In this document: positions 54,678-64,000 of the stretch, piece after piece
Layout: each line of letters begins with the position of its first letter
Position numbering within the stretch: position 1 is the stretch's first letter
Origin: Moritella sp. 5
GTDB taxonomy: Bacteria; Pseudomonadota; Gammaproteobacteria; Enterobacterales; Moritellaceae
Length of the DNA: 64,000 bases
Reading direction: 5' to 3'
Assembly: GCF_018219455.1 (NCBI RefSeq)
Contig: NZ_CP056122.1
Span: 186,001-250,000 of the forward strand
Position numbers and translations under genes: made by a program
Notes under the pieces: generated by a model
The model's database searches: none
Told to the model about the DNA's origin: nothing
The model's input: the letters and a program-made list of their open reading frames with translations, nothing else

Positions 54678-55403
54678 CTATAGTCGGAATTGATCACCTA
54701 GGTATACTTCTTTTACTTTTTCGTTGGATAAAATCTCTTCAGAAGTACCAGATGCGATCAAGTGTCCATGGCTCACAATATAAGAGTGTTCACATACATC
54801 GAGTGTTTCACGTACGTTATGGTCGGTAATTAATACCCCTAAACCACGATCGCGCAGATGCTGAATAATTTTTTTAATATCACCTACCGAGATTGGATCA
54901 ACGCCAGCAAAAGGTTCATCTAATAAAATAAACTTTGGATCTGCCGCGAGCGCGCGAGCAATCTCAACACGGCGGCGCTCACCACCCGATAAGCTCATAC
55001 CTAAACTATCGCGAATATGGGTGATATGGAACTCTTCTAATAATTCTTCTAACTTTTCTTCACGTTCGAAACGGGTGAGTTCAGTTCGTAACTCTAAGAT
55101 TGCCATGATATTTTTCGTTACCGATAAACGACGAAAAATAGACGCTTCTTGGGGTAAGTAACCAATACCTTGTTGTGCACGAATGTGCATTGGCTCATGT
55201 GTTAATTCTTGGTCATCAATGAAGATTTGTCCATGATCTCGTTTAACCAAGCCAACTACCATATAAAAGGTGGTGGTTTTACCTGCGCCATTAGGCCCGA
55301 GTAAACCAACAATTTGGCCTGACTCAACTTCGAGACTCACATCTGACACAACTTTTCGTTTGTTATAACTTTTTGCTAAGTGTGATACTTTTAAACGTGC
55401 CAT
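54678..55403 (-). CDS. lptB: LPS export ATPase LptB
   Basis: The 241-residue cytoplasmic ATPase of the LptB2FGC transporter that moves lipopolysaccharide to the outer membrane. Walker [10 protein letters not shown] at residues 36-44, signature [15 protein letters not shown], Walker [14 protein letters not shown] and His switch TDHNVRETL are all present. It follows lptA by 15 bases. Confidence 0.98.
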   Translation of the reverse strand: MARLKVSHLAKSYNKRKVVSDVSLEVESGQIVGLLGPNGAGKTTTFYMVVGLVKRDHGQIFIDDQELTHEPMHIRAQQGIGYLPQEASIFRRLSVTKNIMAILELRTELTRFEREEKLEELLEEFHITHIRDSLGMSLSGGERRRVEIARALAADPKFILLDEPFAGVDPISVGDIKKIIQHLRDRGLGVLITDHNVRETLDVCEHSYIVSHGHLIASGTSEEILSNEKVKEVYLGDQFRL

Positions 55404-55418
55404 ATGAATTCATCTACT

Positions 55419-55919
55419 CTAATTAGTTTTGTTGTCTTCAGGAGTGAAAATAGTGATCACGCGATCGGATTCATGATTGCCGCTTTCGGCTATCATTTCT
55501 TGTTTGTCAATTTGGTAGATAATTTTTTCACTTTTAACTTCGCTATCAGCTTGGCGTAAATGTGCATTTTTTGACAAGGTTAAGCGTTTTTTGCCAAGCT
55601 CATAACGGATCTCTTCTGACTCGGTATTAATCTTTTTACCGTCATCAAGCTCTTGATAAAACGTGGCTGGACTACCTGTGGCAATCATGATTTCAGTGCC
55701 TTTTTCGCCAGTGCTTAAGACCGTGAGTTTATCGGCATGAATTAATATCGTGCCTTGGGTAACCACTACACTATCATAAAAGATTACTCGGTTCTCTTTA
55801 ATGAAAACTTCTTGACGCTTGGAAGTTACGGTAACATCTTCTTGAAAATCAGACTCTAGCGCGAGTGCTGAATTACTCATGAATAATGTTAATAGTAAAA
55901 CTTTATATTTTTTCATCAT
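55419..55919 (-). CDS. lptA: LPS periplasmic bridge protein LptA
   Basis: A 166-residue periplasmic OstA-like protein with signal peptide MMKKYKVLLLTLFMSNSALA and mature beta-jellyroll (DVTVTSKRQEVFIKENRVIFYDSVVVTQG, ILIHADKLTVLS). It links LptC to LptD. Start is the double ATG at 55919/55916; a TTG six codons upstream is rejected because it lengthens the signal peptide with no ribosome-binding site. It overlaps lptC by 17 bases. Confidence 0.92.
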   Translation of the reverse strand: MMKKYKVLLLTLFMSNSALALESDFQEDVTVTSKRQEVFIKENRVIFYDSVVVTQGTILIHADKLTVLSTGEKGTEIMIATGSPATFYQELDDGKKINTESEEIRYELGKKRLTLSKNAHLRQADSEVKSEKIIYQIDKQEMIAESGNHESDRVITIFTPEDNKTN

Positions 55920-56463
55920 TAGTATAAATCGCTTCAACTTGCTTAAGGATAGTCATGTATTCTTGCTTTAAATCACCTTCAAGTCCGACACCTGTTTGAT
56001 GAAATAAGTCCCCTGAAATGGTAATTAACTGATCGCTATGCACCAAATTTTCGGCAAGTTCTAATTGTAAATAACTGGTAGTAATGACATCAATATAATC
56101 ACTTTTTTTCATATTTTTGATGACAACATCGTTTCGTAGTGTTGCTACATCGTCACTACTGAAGTTACCTTCTTTCGCTTTGATCTTCCATGTCGCTTGC
56201 GCATTTTCATCATAAATAATAATAACGGGGTTAGTAAACATTGTCATGCCTAACTCACCATAATGCTCCATGCTATCTGCAAAAGTGCGACGTATAATTT
56301 TTCCTTCAATACTAAACTCAACGCTACGTAGAACTTGAGCGGTGAAATCAGGCTGATATTGGGTTGACGGTGCCGTTGTAGACTCGCCATCAGGCGAAAA
56401 AAAACGCCAAATACCAAGTGCACAAAGAAAGAGAATCACAATCCCCATGTTTTGACGACTCAT
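55903..56463 (-). CDS. lptC: LPS export protein LptC
   Basis: A 186-residue bitopic inner-membrane protein with TM MGIVILFLCALGIWRFF at residues 6-22 and a periplasmic OstA fold (EGNFSSDDVATLRNDVVIKN). It accepts LPS from LptBFG and passes it to LptA. The start overlaps the kdsC stop (ATGA). Confidence 0.93.
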   Translation of the reverse strand: MSRQNMGIVILFLCALGIWRFFSPDGESTTAPSTQYQPDFTAQVLRSVEFSIEGKIIRRTFADSMEHYGELGMTMFTNPVIIIYDENAQATWKIKAKEGNFSSDDVATLRNDVVIKNMKKSDYIDVITTSYLQLELAENLVHSDQLITISGDLFHQTGVGLEGDLKQEYMTILKQVEAIYTNDEKI

Positions 56464-57008
56464 ACAGAGGTGCCCTGTGCTTGCTCTAAGATCCCCTTAG
56501 CCAATAGGATTAGATCTGCTAATTCTCTTACTGCACCAAAGCCACCTCGAATTGAAGTGCTAAAGTCGGCACTTTTTTTAACAAGCGGGTGGGCATCGGC
56601 AACGGCAACACTGAGTCCACAAAGATTCATTACCGGTAAATCAATGACGTCATCACCAATATAAGCCACATGCTCTGGCGATATTTTTAGTTCTTCGAGC
56701 AGCATATTAAATGCGATCACTTTGTTGTCTTGGCCTTGATAGATATGTTTAACACCTAAACCTTGCATACGGTTAGCAACAATTGTGGATTGACGGCCAG
56801 TGATCACAGCAACTTCGATATCGGCATTAAGGAGTGATTTTACGCCAAAACCATCGCGAGTGTGAAAGGCTTTTAGTTCTTCACCGTCGTTACCCATGTA
56901 TACGCGGCCGTCAGAAAAAACGCCATCTATATCACAAATGAGTAGTTCTAATGTTTTTGCTTTGGTTAAGATGTCTTGTGGAATCGGACCGTATAATGTA
57001 TTGATCAT
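56460..57008 (-). CDS. kdsC: KDO 8-phosphate phosphatase KdsC
   Basis: A 182-residue HAD-family phosphatase that removes phosphate from 3-deoxy-D-manno-octulosonate 8-phosphate. Motif I is LLICDIDGVFSDG with D26 and D28; VITGRQS and YIGDDVIDLPVM are motifs II and III. I start it at ATG 57008, one base past the kdsD stop, giving the usual length (E. coli 188); upstream in-frame Met codons lie inside kdsD. Confidence 0.95.
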   Translation of the reverse strand: MINTLYGPIPQDILTKAKTLELLICDIDGVFSDGRVYMGNDGEELKAFHTRDGFGVKSLLNADIEVAVITGRQSTIVANRMQGLGVKHIYQGQDNKVIAFNMLLEELKISPEHVAYIGDDVIDLPVMNLCGLSVAVADAHPLVKKSADFSTSIRGGFGAVRELADLILLAKGILEQAQGTSV

Positions 57009-57009
57009 T

Positions 57010-57981
57010 TTATAGTACACCTGCGCGTAGTAAGTCATGCATGTTGAAGGCGCCGACGGGCTCTTGTTGTTCATTGACGACAATTAAGCCGTTAACTTTT
57101 TTGTTTTCCATGACGGCAAGGGCTTCTGCAGCCAAGATATGTTCATTAATAGTAACACATCTTTGTGTCATTACTTCACTGATTGGGGTTTGGTGAATAT
57201 CTATACGTGCATCAAGGATACGGCGTAAATCACCATCCGTGAAAATACCAACCAGCTTAGTCCCGTCATTAACAGCCGTCATACCAAGCCCTTTGCGAGA
57301 TACTTCTAATAGCGCGTCAGAGATCGTCTCGGTTTGTTGTACGTTTGGTACGTCGTTACCTTTATGCATAATGTCTGAAATACGTAATAATAATTTTCTG
57401 CCTAAGCTACCGCCTGGATGAGACAGTGCAAAATCATCAGCGGTAAACCCTTTTGCTTCAAGTAAGGCTACCGCAATAGCATCACCCATCACCAGGCTTG
57501 CAGTCGTACTCGATGTAGGTGCTAATCCCAGTGGGCAAGCTTCTTTATCAACTTTAATACATAAACTAATTTTTGCTTCGCGCGCCATGGTTGAATTAGC
57601 ATTACTTGTCATCGCAATAATGGGAATACTTAAACGTTTAAGCACTGGGTATACCGCTAAAATTTCATCTGATTCACCTGAATTAGATAACGCAATAACC
57701 ACATCACCACGTTCAATCATGCCAAGATCACCATGGCTTGCTTCGGCTGGATGCACAAAGAATGAAGGGGTTCCGGTACTGGCTAATGTCGCGGCAATTT
57801 TATTGGCTATATGCCCTGATTTACCCATGCCAGTTACAATGACTTTACCTTTACATTCGATTAATAATTCACAAGTCGCGGTAAACGTGGCATCAATATA
57901 TTGGCTTAATTGAGAGATCGCTGATGCTTCCGTGTTAATGACATTAAGCGCGCTTTGGCAATAGTTAAACTGACTCGACAT
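57010..57981 (-). CDS. kdsD: Arabinose-5-phosphate isomerase KdsD
   Basis: A 323-residue enzyme making D-arabinose 5-phosphate, precursor of KDO. SIS domain (about residues 35-185; VIVTGMGKSGHIANKIAATLASTGT and HPAEASHGDLG with the catalytic His) followed by two CBS domains (about 205-320). First enzyme of KDO synthesis; in the conserved yrbG-kdsD-kdsC-lptC order. Confidence 0.97.
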   Translation of the reverse strand: MSSQFNYCQSALNVINTEASAISQLSQYIDATFTATCELLIECKGKVIVTGMGKSGHIANKIAATLASTGTPSFFVHPAEASHGDLGMIERGDVVIALSNSGESDEILAVYPVLKRLSIPIIAMTSNANSTMAREAKISLCIKVDKEACPLGLAPTSSTTASLVMGDAIAVALLEAKGFTADDFALSHPGGSLGRKLLLRISDIMHKGNDVPNVQQTETISDALLEVSRKGLGMTAVNDGTKLVGIFTDGDLRRILDARIDIHQTPISEVMTQRCVTINEHILAAEALAVMENKKVNGLIVVNEQQEPVGAFNMHDLLRAGVL

Positions 57982-58036
57982 GGTTATTCCCTAATGAAAA
58001 TACTGTTTAATATTTAGCTTAAAATATTAAGCGTTG

Positions 58037-59005
58037 TTAAATGCTACTAAATACAATGAATTGATACGCTACAAAACCAGCGAGTAAAATGGCACCTTCA
58101 ACACGCGTAATACGTCCTGGACGGCCTCTAAAGCCCATTGCCATCACCAGCATTAACACAGTTGCGCCAAGCATATAATAGAAATCACGGCTAATAATCG
58201 CCGGGTCAATCATGCCAGGAGCTAAAATACCTGGTAGTGATAATACAGCTAAGATATTGAATATATTAGAACCAATGATATTACCAATAGCAAGATCATC
58301 TTCACCTTTGAGTACTCCAGTTACGGATGCGGCGAGTTCTGGTAAGCTAGTACCAATAGCAATAATAGTTAGGCCGATCACTAAATCACTCATGCCAAAA
58401 TACTGTGCAATAACAACGGCTGAATCTACAAGAAAATGTGAACTGACAGGTAATGCAATCATGCCGAAGACTAACCAAGCAACCGCTTTCCAGGTTGGCA
58501 CACCTTCAGGTACTTCATCACTATGTTCTTGGATAAGCGGATCATTACTTGGACGTTTTAATGCTAGGATAGTTAAGGTGATGATAGTAATGAAGAAGAG
58601 TAATAATAAAATCACGCCTTCGTACATTTCCAGTTTTAAATCCCATAGCACAACACCCGCCAGTAGTGTGGTAATTAATACCATCGGGATCTCACGACGG
58701 ATAGTTGCTGAGCCTACGAGTAATGGTTTTATTAACGCGGTGATACCTAATACTAAGGTGATGTTGGTAATGTTAGAACCAATCGCATTACCAATAGCAG
58801 TGTTCGGTGAACCATTAAGTGATGCCGATACAGCGACCATCATTTCTGGCGCGGACGAACCCATCGCGACAATTGTCAGGCCAATAACCAGTGGTGAAAT
58901 ACCTAAGTTTCTCGCTAGTCCTGCGGCACCATAGACGAATTTATCGGCACTGATTACCAGGCCAATAAATCCAAGAATTAAAATAATAATATTTGTAGTT
59001 AACAT
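58037..59005 (-). CDS. yrbG: Calcium/sodium antiporter of the YrbG/CaCA family
   Basis: A cation/Ca2+ exchanger with about ten TM helices and the paired alpha repeats: GLTIVAMGSSAPEMMVAVSA (near residue 44) and GLTIIAIGTSLPELAASVTG (near residue 215), each with the ion-coordinating S/T-x-PE, plus AIGNAIGSNITNI and AIGNIIGSNIFNI. I start at ATG 59005 (322 residues, like YrbG); an in-frame GTG lies six bases upstream. Head of the kdsD-kdsC-lptCAB operon as in E. coli. Confidence 0.9.
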   Translation of the reverse strand: MLTTNIIILILGFIGLVISADKFVYGAAGLARNLGISPLVIGLTIVAMGSSAPEMMVAVSASLNGSPNTAIGNAIGSNITNITLVLGITALIKPLLVGSATIRREIPMVLITTLLAGVVLWDLKLEMYEGVILLLLFFITIITLTILALKRPSNDPLIQEHSDEVPEGVPTWKAVAWLVFGMIALPVSSHFLVDSAVVIAQYFGMSDLVIGLTIIAIGTSLPELAASVTGVLKGEDDLAIGNIIGSNIFNILAVLSLPGILAPGMIDPAIISRDFYYMLGATVLMLVMAMGFRGRPGRITRVEGAILLAGFVAYQFIVFSSI

Positions 59006-59011
59006 CGGCAC

Positions 59012-59330
59012 AGTTTAAAAATTGAATAAATAAGAACACTATTTTCGGTCTTTTTGCACTGAAAGAAAAGGTAAATTGTTAAATCTTGTTTAGTATTCAG
59101 GATTGAAGGGGAAAAATCCTCACATAGTTATGCTTTTATGATTGTGTATTATACCGATTACTTTTAGAATACTGGGCTATTTTAATACTTTAGTTTTAAG
59201 CGCAATTCTTTCAGCTAGATTGCCATTCACTTAAAACTAAACGTGCAGTTAAGGGTCTATTACAATAACGCTAGCGGCATGTACGGTTTTAACTACGCTT
59301 AGAATGGCGACATCATAGGATTTAAGTATT
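59012..59330. promoter_or_regulatory. Divergent intergenic region with a structured 12-bp inverted repeat
   Basis: About 319 bases without a gene. TTTAGTTTTAAG (59189-59200) is perfectly complementary to CTTAAAACTAAA (59230-59241), and GCAAT/ATTGC (59202-59206 and 59218-59222) lies inside, so transcripts in either direction could fold into a multi-part hairpin. In E. coli and Vibrio, mlaFEDCB lies between the exchanger and ibaG; it is absent here. Confidence 0.5.
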
Positions 59331-60862
<1,532 letters not shown>

Positions 60863-60886
60863 TGTTCCTCTGACAGTATAATAAAT

Positions 60887-60916
60887 AAAAAGGGCGCATT
60901 GATATGCGCCCTTTTT
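60887..60916. terminator. Bidirectional terminator between murA and degS
   Basis: AAAAAGGGCGCAT (60887-60899), TGAT loop, and ATGCGCCCTTTTT (60904-60916): a 13-bp perfect stem between convergent genes. Confidence 0.95.
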
Positions 60917-60934
60917 ATTTCTATGGGTTGTGTG

Positions 60935-62020
60935 TTATGGCTGTAGTGCTTGCAGTTCACCTAGCTTGACTGAGACATCAAACTGCTTACCCTCTCGTAT
61001 TACCGTTAAGTTAATTTTTGAGCCAGGACGCTGCTCCGCTACCACATCCATTAACCAGATTACATTATCAATTTCAGTACCATTGAATTTGATTACCACA
61101 TCACCCGTGATTAATCCGGCTTTCTCTGCCGGCGAGTCTGGTGCGGTATTTTGTATGACAATACCTTGATTGGCTTCCAAACCGAGTAACTTTGCCATAA
61201 CGGCATTTATTGACGTACCTTCAATACCGATATAACCACGGATAACGCGACCATTAGCAATCAATGAATCCATAATTTTAACCGCGAGTGGGTAGGGAAT
61301 CGCAAAGCTTATACCCATGGTTTCAACATTTTCGGCCAATTGGAATGATGCCGTATTAATACCCACTAATTCACCTAGACTATTTACAAGCGCACCACCC
61401 GAGTTACCTTCGTTAATTGCTGCGTCCGTTTGTAAGAAGTTCTGATGGCCAGTCGTGCTCATACCAATACGACCACGGGCACTAATAATACCTTGGGTGA
61501 TAGTTTGCCCTAAGTTGTATGGATTACCAATGGCGAGTACCACATCACCAATATTGGTCTGTTCATGTTTACTTTGTGGAATACTGGGTAAATTTTTGGC
61601 ATCGATGTTTAACACTGCAAGGTCGGTATATTTATCAAAACCAATTAACTCGGCGGTAAAAAACCGTCCGTCTTGGAGCGCAACAATTATTTGATCTGCA
61701 TTGGCAATAACGTGATAGTTTGTGAGTAAATAACCCTTCTTATTCATGATCACGCCAGAGCCAAGGCTTTGCGGACGTAATGTCGGCTTACTATTAATTG
61801 TTGATTTTTGGTAGGTGCGTGTATAAATATTGACAACTGAAGGCGCTGCGCGTTTAACGGCGGCAGAAAAACTCATTTGATCATGAAGGCCGAGTGAAAA
61901 TGGTTGATTGAGTGCTAAACCTTGGTTATTTTTTAATTGTGGTAATGCTAAAAGCAATATCGTTGCGACAACGATACCGAGTAAGACACTTTTTGAAATA
62001 TATGACAACAAACCTTGCAC
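60935..62020 (-). CDS. degS: Outer-membrane-stress sensor protease DegS
   Basis: A 361-residue inner-membrane-anchored serine protease of the HtrA family with one N-terminal TM (residues 10-27) and one PDZ domain (about 265-355). The catalytic triad is H103 (NYHVI), D133 (YTDLAVL) and S207 (NEGNSGGA). It cleaves RseA when unfolded outer-membrane porins bind its PDZ, releasing sigma-E. Located next to degQ as in E. coli. Confidence 0.95.
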   Translation of the reverse strand: MQGLLSYISKSVLLGIVVATILLLALPQLKNNQGLALNQPFSLGLHDQMSFSAAVKRAAPSVVNIYTRTYQKSTINSKPTLRPQSLGSGVIMNKKGYLLTNYHVIANADQIIVALQDGRFFTAELIGFDKYTDLAVLNIDAKNLPSIPQSKHEQTNIGDVVLAIGNPYNLGQTITQGIISARGRIGMSTTGHQNFLQTDAAINEGNSGGALVNSLGELVGINTASFQLAENVETMGISFAIPYPLAVKIMDSLIANGRVIRGYIGIEGTSINAVMAKLLGLEANQGIVIQNTAPDSPAEKAGLITGDVVIKFNGTEIDNVIWLMDVVAEQRPGSKINLTVIREGKQFDVSVKLGELQALQP

Positions 62021-62030
62021 TGAGATATCC

Positions 62031-62060
62031 CTACGTTACCTATCAAAAATAGCAACGTAG
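62031..62060 (-). other. Hairpin in the degQ-degS gap
   Basis: CTACGTT (62031-62037) and AACGTAG (62054-62060), with an inner CTAT/ATAG pairing, form a stable stem without a T tract just upstream of degS. It may separate expression of degQ and degS. Confidence 0.35.
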
Positions 62061-62117
62061 AGAATAGCATCTCTTTCTAGGAGAATGTAGGAAATTACTT
62101 ATAAAGTGATGTAAGTG

Positions 62118-63479
62118 CTAACGCAACACTAAGAATAAATGCTGGTCACCACGGTTGATATTAAGTGCCAGTGTGGCTTTATCTTCACTGAGTAACTTAC
62201 GTAACTGGACTAAATTTTTCACTTTATTCTTGTTAACACCAATAATAATGTCACCTTCCTTCAAGCCGGATATCGCGGCTATTGAGCGGGGTTCTACTTT
62301 CTCAATTCGCACACCTTGATTGTTGTCAGTACTAACTAATGCAGCGCCTTCAAGCCCTGGATGTAGGTTACTGGCATTTGCGATATTATTGTCAGCGGGC
62401 TTTAATGTTGCGATGAGACGTTTTTCTTTATCATCTCTGATTACGCCTAAAGTGATTTTTTTATCAGCACCCAAAGTTCCAATCCTGGCTCTTAACTCAC
62501 TGAAACTACGTATTTTATTGTTGTTTACACTGACAATTATGTCACCGGCCATTAAGCCTGCCTCTTCAGCAGCAGAGTTGGGAGTTACTTGGTTAATGAA
62601 TGCGCCATATTGCACATCAATATCAAACGCCTTAGCCAGATCTGCAGTTAATTCTTGGCCTGTAACACCTAATACGCCACGGCGAACTTCGCCATGTTCA
62701 ATAATTTGCTGTACCAGATTGTTAGCCATGTTGGCGGGTATCGCAAAACCGATACCTACGTTACCGCCATTTGGCCCTAATATCGCAGTGTTAATACCGA
62801 TTAATTCACCGCGTAAATTAATTAATGCTCCGCCGGAATTACCGCTGTTAATTGCAGCATCGGTTTGGATGAAGTTTTCTAGATTTTCTAATTGGAGACC
62901 AGTTCGGCCTAAAGCACTGACAATACCAGATGTCACTGTTTGGCCTAAACCAAAGGGATTACCAATGGCAATGGTGAAATCACCGACGCGTAATTTATCC
63001 GAATCGGCGAATTTAATCTCGGTTAAGTTTTTTGCTTTAATTTGCAATAGGGCAATGTCACTGCTTTTATCCGCACCGATGAGTTTGGCATCATATTCAT
63101 GGCCATCTTTCAGCATAACTTGGATCTCATCGGCATCAGCAATCACATGATTGTTAGTGAGGATGTAACCTTGTTTGGCATCGATGATTACACCAGAACC
63201 TAGACCTTGAAAAGGTTGGGTTTGTTGTTGAGAACCTGGGCCTTCAGGGCCAAAAAAGTAGCGAAATGCTTCTGGGATACGCTGTTGAGATACCTTAGTA
63301 CCAGATACGGAGATATTTACCACGGCAGGGGTAACTTGTTCTAATATCGGCGCAAGACTGGGTAAGGCTTGCCCTGCAACAGCGGGAGGGAAAGCTGCTG
63401 TTGCAGGTAAACTTGCTAACCCCATTGCTGTACTTAATGCTAAAGCAGTGAGTGTTTTGAAGTGTAATTTAGGTTTCAT
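62118..63479 (-). CDS. degQ: Periplasmic serine endoprotease DegQ (HtrA/DegP family)
   Basis: A 453-residue exported HtrA protease with signal peptide (cleavage near ATA at residue 28), protease domain with H111 (NNHVI), D141 (SSDIALL) and S215 (NSGNSGGALI), and two PDZ domains (about 265-350 and 370-450). It degrades and chaperones misfolded envelope proteins. The single copy here may do the work of DegP too (inference). Adjacent to degS and zapG in the standard order. Confidence 0.95.
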   Translation of the reverse strand: MKPKLHFKTLTALALSTAMGLASLPATAAFPPAVAGQALPSLAPILEQVTPAVVNISVSGTKVSQQRIPEAFRYFFGPEGPGSQQQTQPFQGLGSGVIIDAKQGYILTNNHVIADADEIQVMLKDGHEYDAKLIGADKSSDIALLQIKAKNLTEIKFADSDKLRVGDFTIAIGNPFGLGQTVTSGIVSALGRTGLQLENLENFIQTDAAINSGNSGGALINLRGELIGINTAILGPNGGNVGIGFAIPANMANNLVQQIIEHGEVRRGVLGVTGQELTADLAKAFDIDVQYGAFINQVTPNSAAEEAGLMAGDIIVSVNNNKIRSFSELRARIGTLGADKKITLGVIRDDKEKRLIATLKPADNNIANASNLHPGLEGAALVSTDNNQGVRIEKVEPRSIAAISGLKEGDIIIGVNKNKVKNLVQLRKLLSEDKATLALNINRGDQHLFLVLR

Positions 63480-63546
63480 AACAGTTTAAGCCTTTAAAAA
63501 TTAGAAGCATAAACAGTTAGGTGTAGTTAAAAGCTAAAAGTTCAAG

Positions 63547-63918
63547 TTATTTGTTCAGTAACCCTGAACTAGTACTTGAATAATCCTTTGGTTGCCCTTC
63601 TATCGGTTCTGCAGGGTCTACGACTTCTTTGGTTTGAAAAGGAATATCTTTAACGGCGACATTATCTAATAAATGTTTGGCGTTGCTGGCTAAATGTTGT
63701 TGCATTTCTACATAGGTATCAGACAATTTCATTAATAATGCTTCGGTGCTAGTGAAGTGTTCATTAACATCATGTTTGTATTGTTCGATTTCAGCTTCTT
63801 TGGCCAGTAGCTTACCCTTAAACTTACCTGTTTGATCTTTTGTGTTGGTTATCTTCGCAATAGAAAAACCGATAATAATACCGATAACCAAACTAATTAA
63901 TATTTCAAGATAGGGCAT
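63547..63918 (-). CDS. zapG: Cell-division/envelope protein ZapG (YhcB, DUF1043)
   Basis: A 123-residue bitopic inner-membrane protein: N-terminal TM MPYLEILISLVIGIIIGFSIAKI, then a coiled coil (GKLLAKEAEIEQYKHDVNEHFTSTEALLMKLS) and a disordered tail (DPAEPIEGQPKDYSST). Family members link cell division and elongation. The start is ATG 63918 with GAGG five bases upstream; the longer frame opens in non-conserved sequence. Usually next to degQ. Confidence 0.94.
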   Translation of the reverse strand: MPYLEILISLVIGIIIGFSIAKITNTKDQTGKFKGKLLAKEAEIEQYKHDVNEHFTSTEALLMKLSDTYVEMQQHLASNAKHLLDNVAVKDIPFQTKEVVDPAEPIEGQPKDYSSTSSGLLNK

Positions 63919-64000
63919 ATACACCTCGTTAAATGGTAATTTGTATTCTACTAATACGGGACACTCATTCTGATACTCTAATATAAGCACCTTAGTTTTA

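Noticed and set aside
58212-58934. 240-codon open frame on the plus strand opposite the YrbG exchanger
   Set aside because: Antisense to a conserved membrane transporter; composition (Ser/Ile/Thr/Pro) reflects the complementary codons.
62320-63150. 276-codon open frame on the plus strand opposite degQ
   Set aside because: It is antisense to a fully conserved protease gene and its translation has no recognisable features; a shadow of codon bias.

Overview
The window is 64 kb of chromosomal DNA from a marine, AT-rich gammaproteobacterium. Gene content and order resemble the Vibrio/Shewanella/Moritella/Psychromonas/Colwellia group: an MSHA type IV pilus locus directly upstream of mreBCD-maf-rng-yhdP-tldD, plus kdsD-kdsC-lptCAB-rpoN-hpf-rapZ and ibaG-murA-degS-degQ blocks. 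A Moritella-like genome fits best by impression, but the genus is inference. I saw no rRNA, tRNA, insertion sequence, prophage or CRISPR array. Nearly all of the window is syntenic core genome; the variable parts are a small polysaccharide-export cluster and some locus-specific gene absences.

Layout. 1-6.6 kb: 3' end of gpsA, nfuA, comF/gntX, bioH, an unrecognised acidic protein, a DUF4202 protein, a MarC/YhgN membrane protein and a class V aminotransferase. 6.7-16.2 kb (mostly minus strand): a PglL/Wzy-type O-oligosaccharyltransferase, uvrA, then a three-gene export operon (tyrosine autokinase, outer-membrane barrel, short Wza-like protein) headed by a CsgD/VpsT-like LuxR regulator. 16.7-18.7 kb: yajR and ssb. 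18.9-37.1 kb: the MSHA pilus locus from csrD/mshH through mshI, a PilN-like gene, mshJKLMNEG, mshA and mshCDOPQ. 37.2-48.0 kb: mreBCD, maf, rng, yhdP, a nitrilase-family amidase and tldD. 48.2-50.2 kb: darP and pmbA. 50.3-59.0 kb (minus strand): mgtE, rapZ, hpf, rpoN, lptB, lptA, lptC, kdsC, kdsD and a YrbG-type exchanger. 59.3-64 kb: ibaG, murA, then degS, degQ and zapG on the minus strand.

How it works together. The window is rich in envelope and surface functions: lipopolysaccharide export (Lpt and KDO enzymes), peptidoglycan (MurA, MreBCD), envelope proteolysis (DegS, DegQ), a polysaccharide export pathway and an adhesive pilus with a possible glycosyltransferase. Several elements point to cyclic-di-GMP or Csr control of surface attachment: MshE has the MshEN nucleotide-binding motifs, the LuxR regulator has a VpsT-like WMPR motif, and the GGDEF/EAL protein upstream of the pilus genes is degenerate (CsrD type).

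Points most worth a second look: a small chitin-binding-like Cys/Trp module inserted inside the conserved domain of MshQ; a 22-bp tandem repeat across the mshE stop codon; loss of ptsN and npr from the rpoN cluster with a strong hairpin in the ptsN position; absence of mlaFEDCB upstream of ibaG with a structured intergenic region in its place; a polysaccharide export operon without glycosyltransferases; and several structured 5' leaders.
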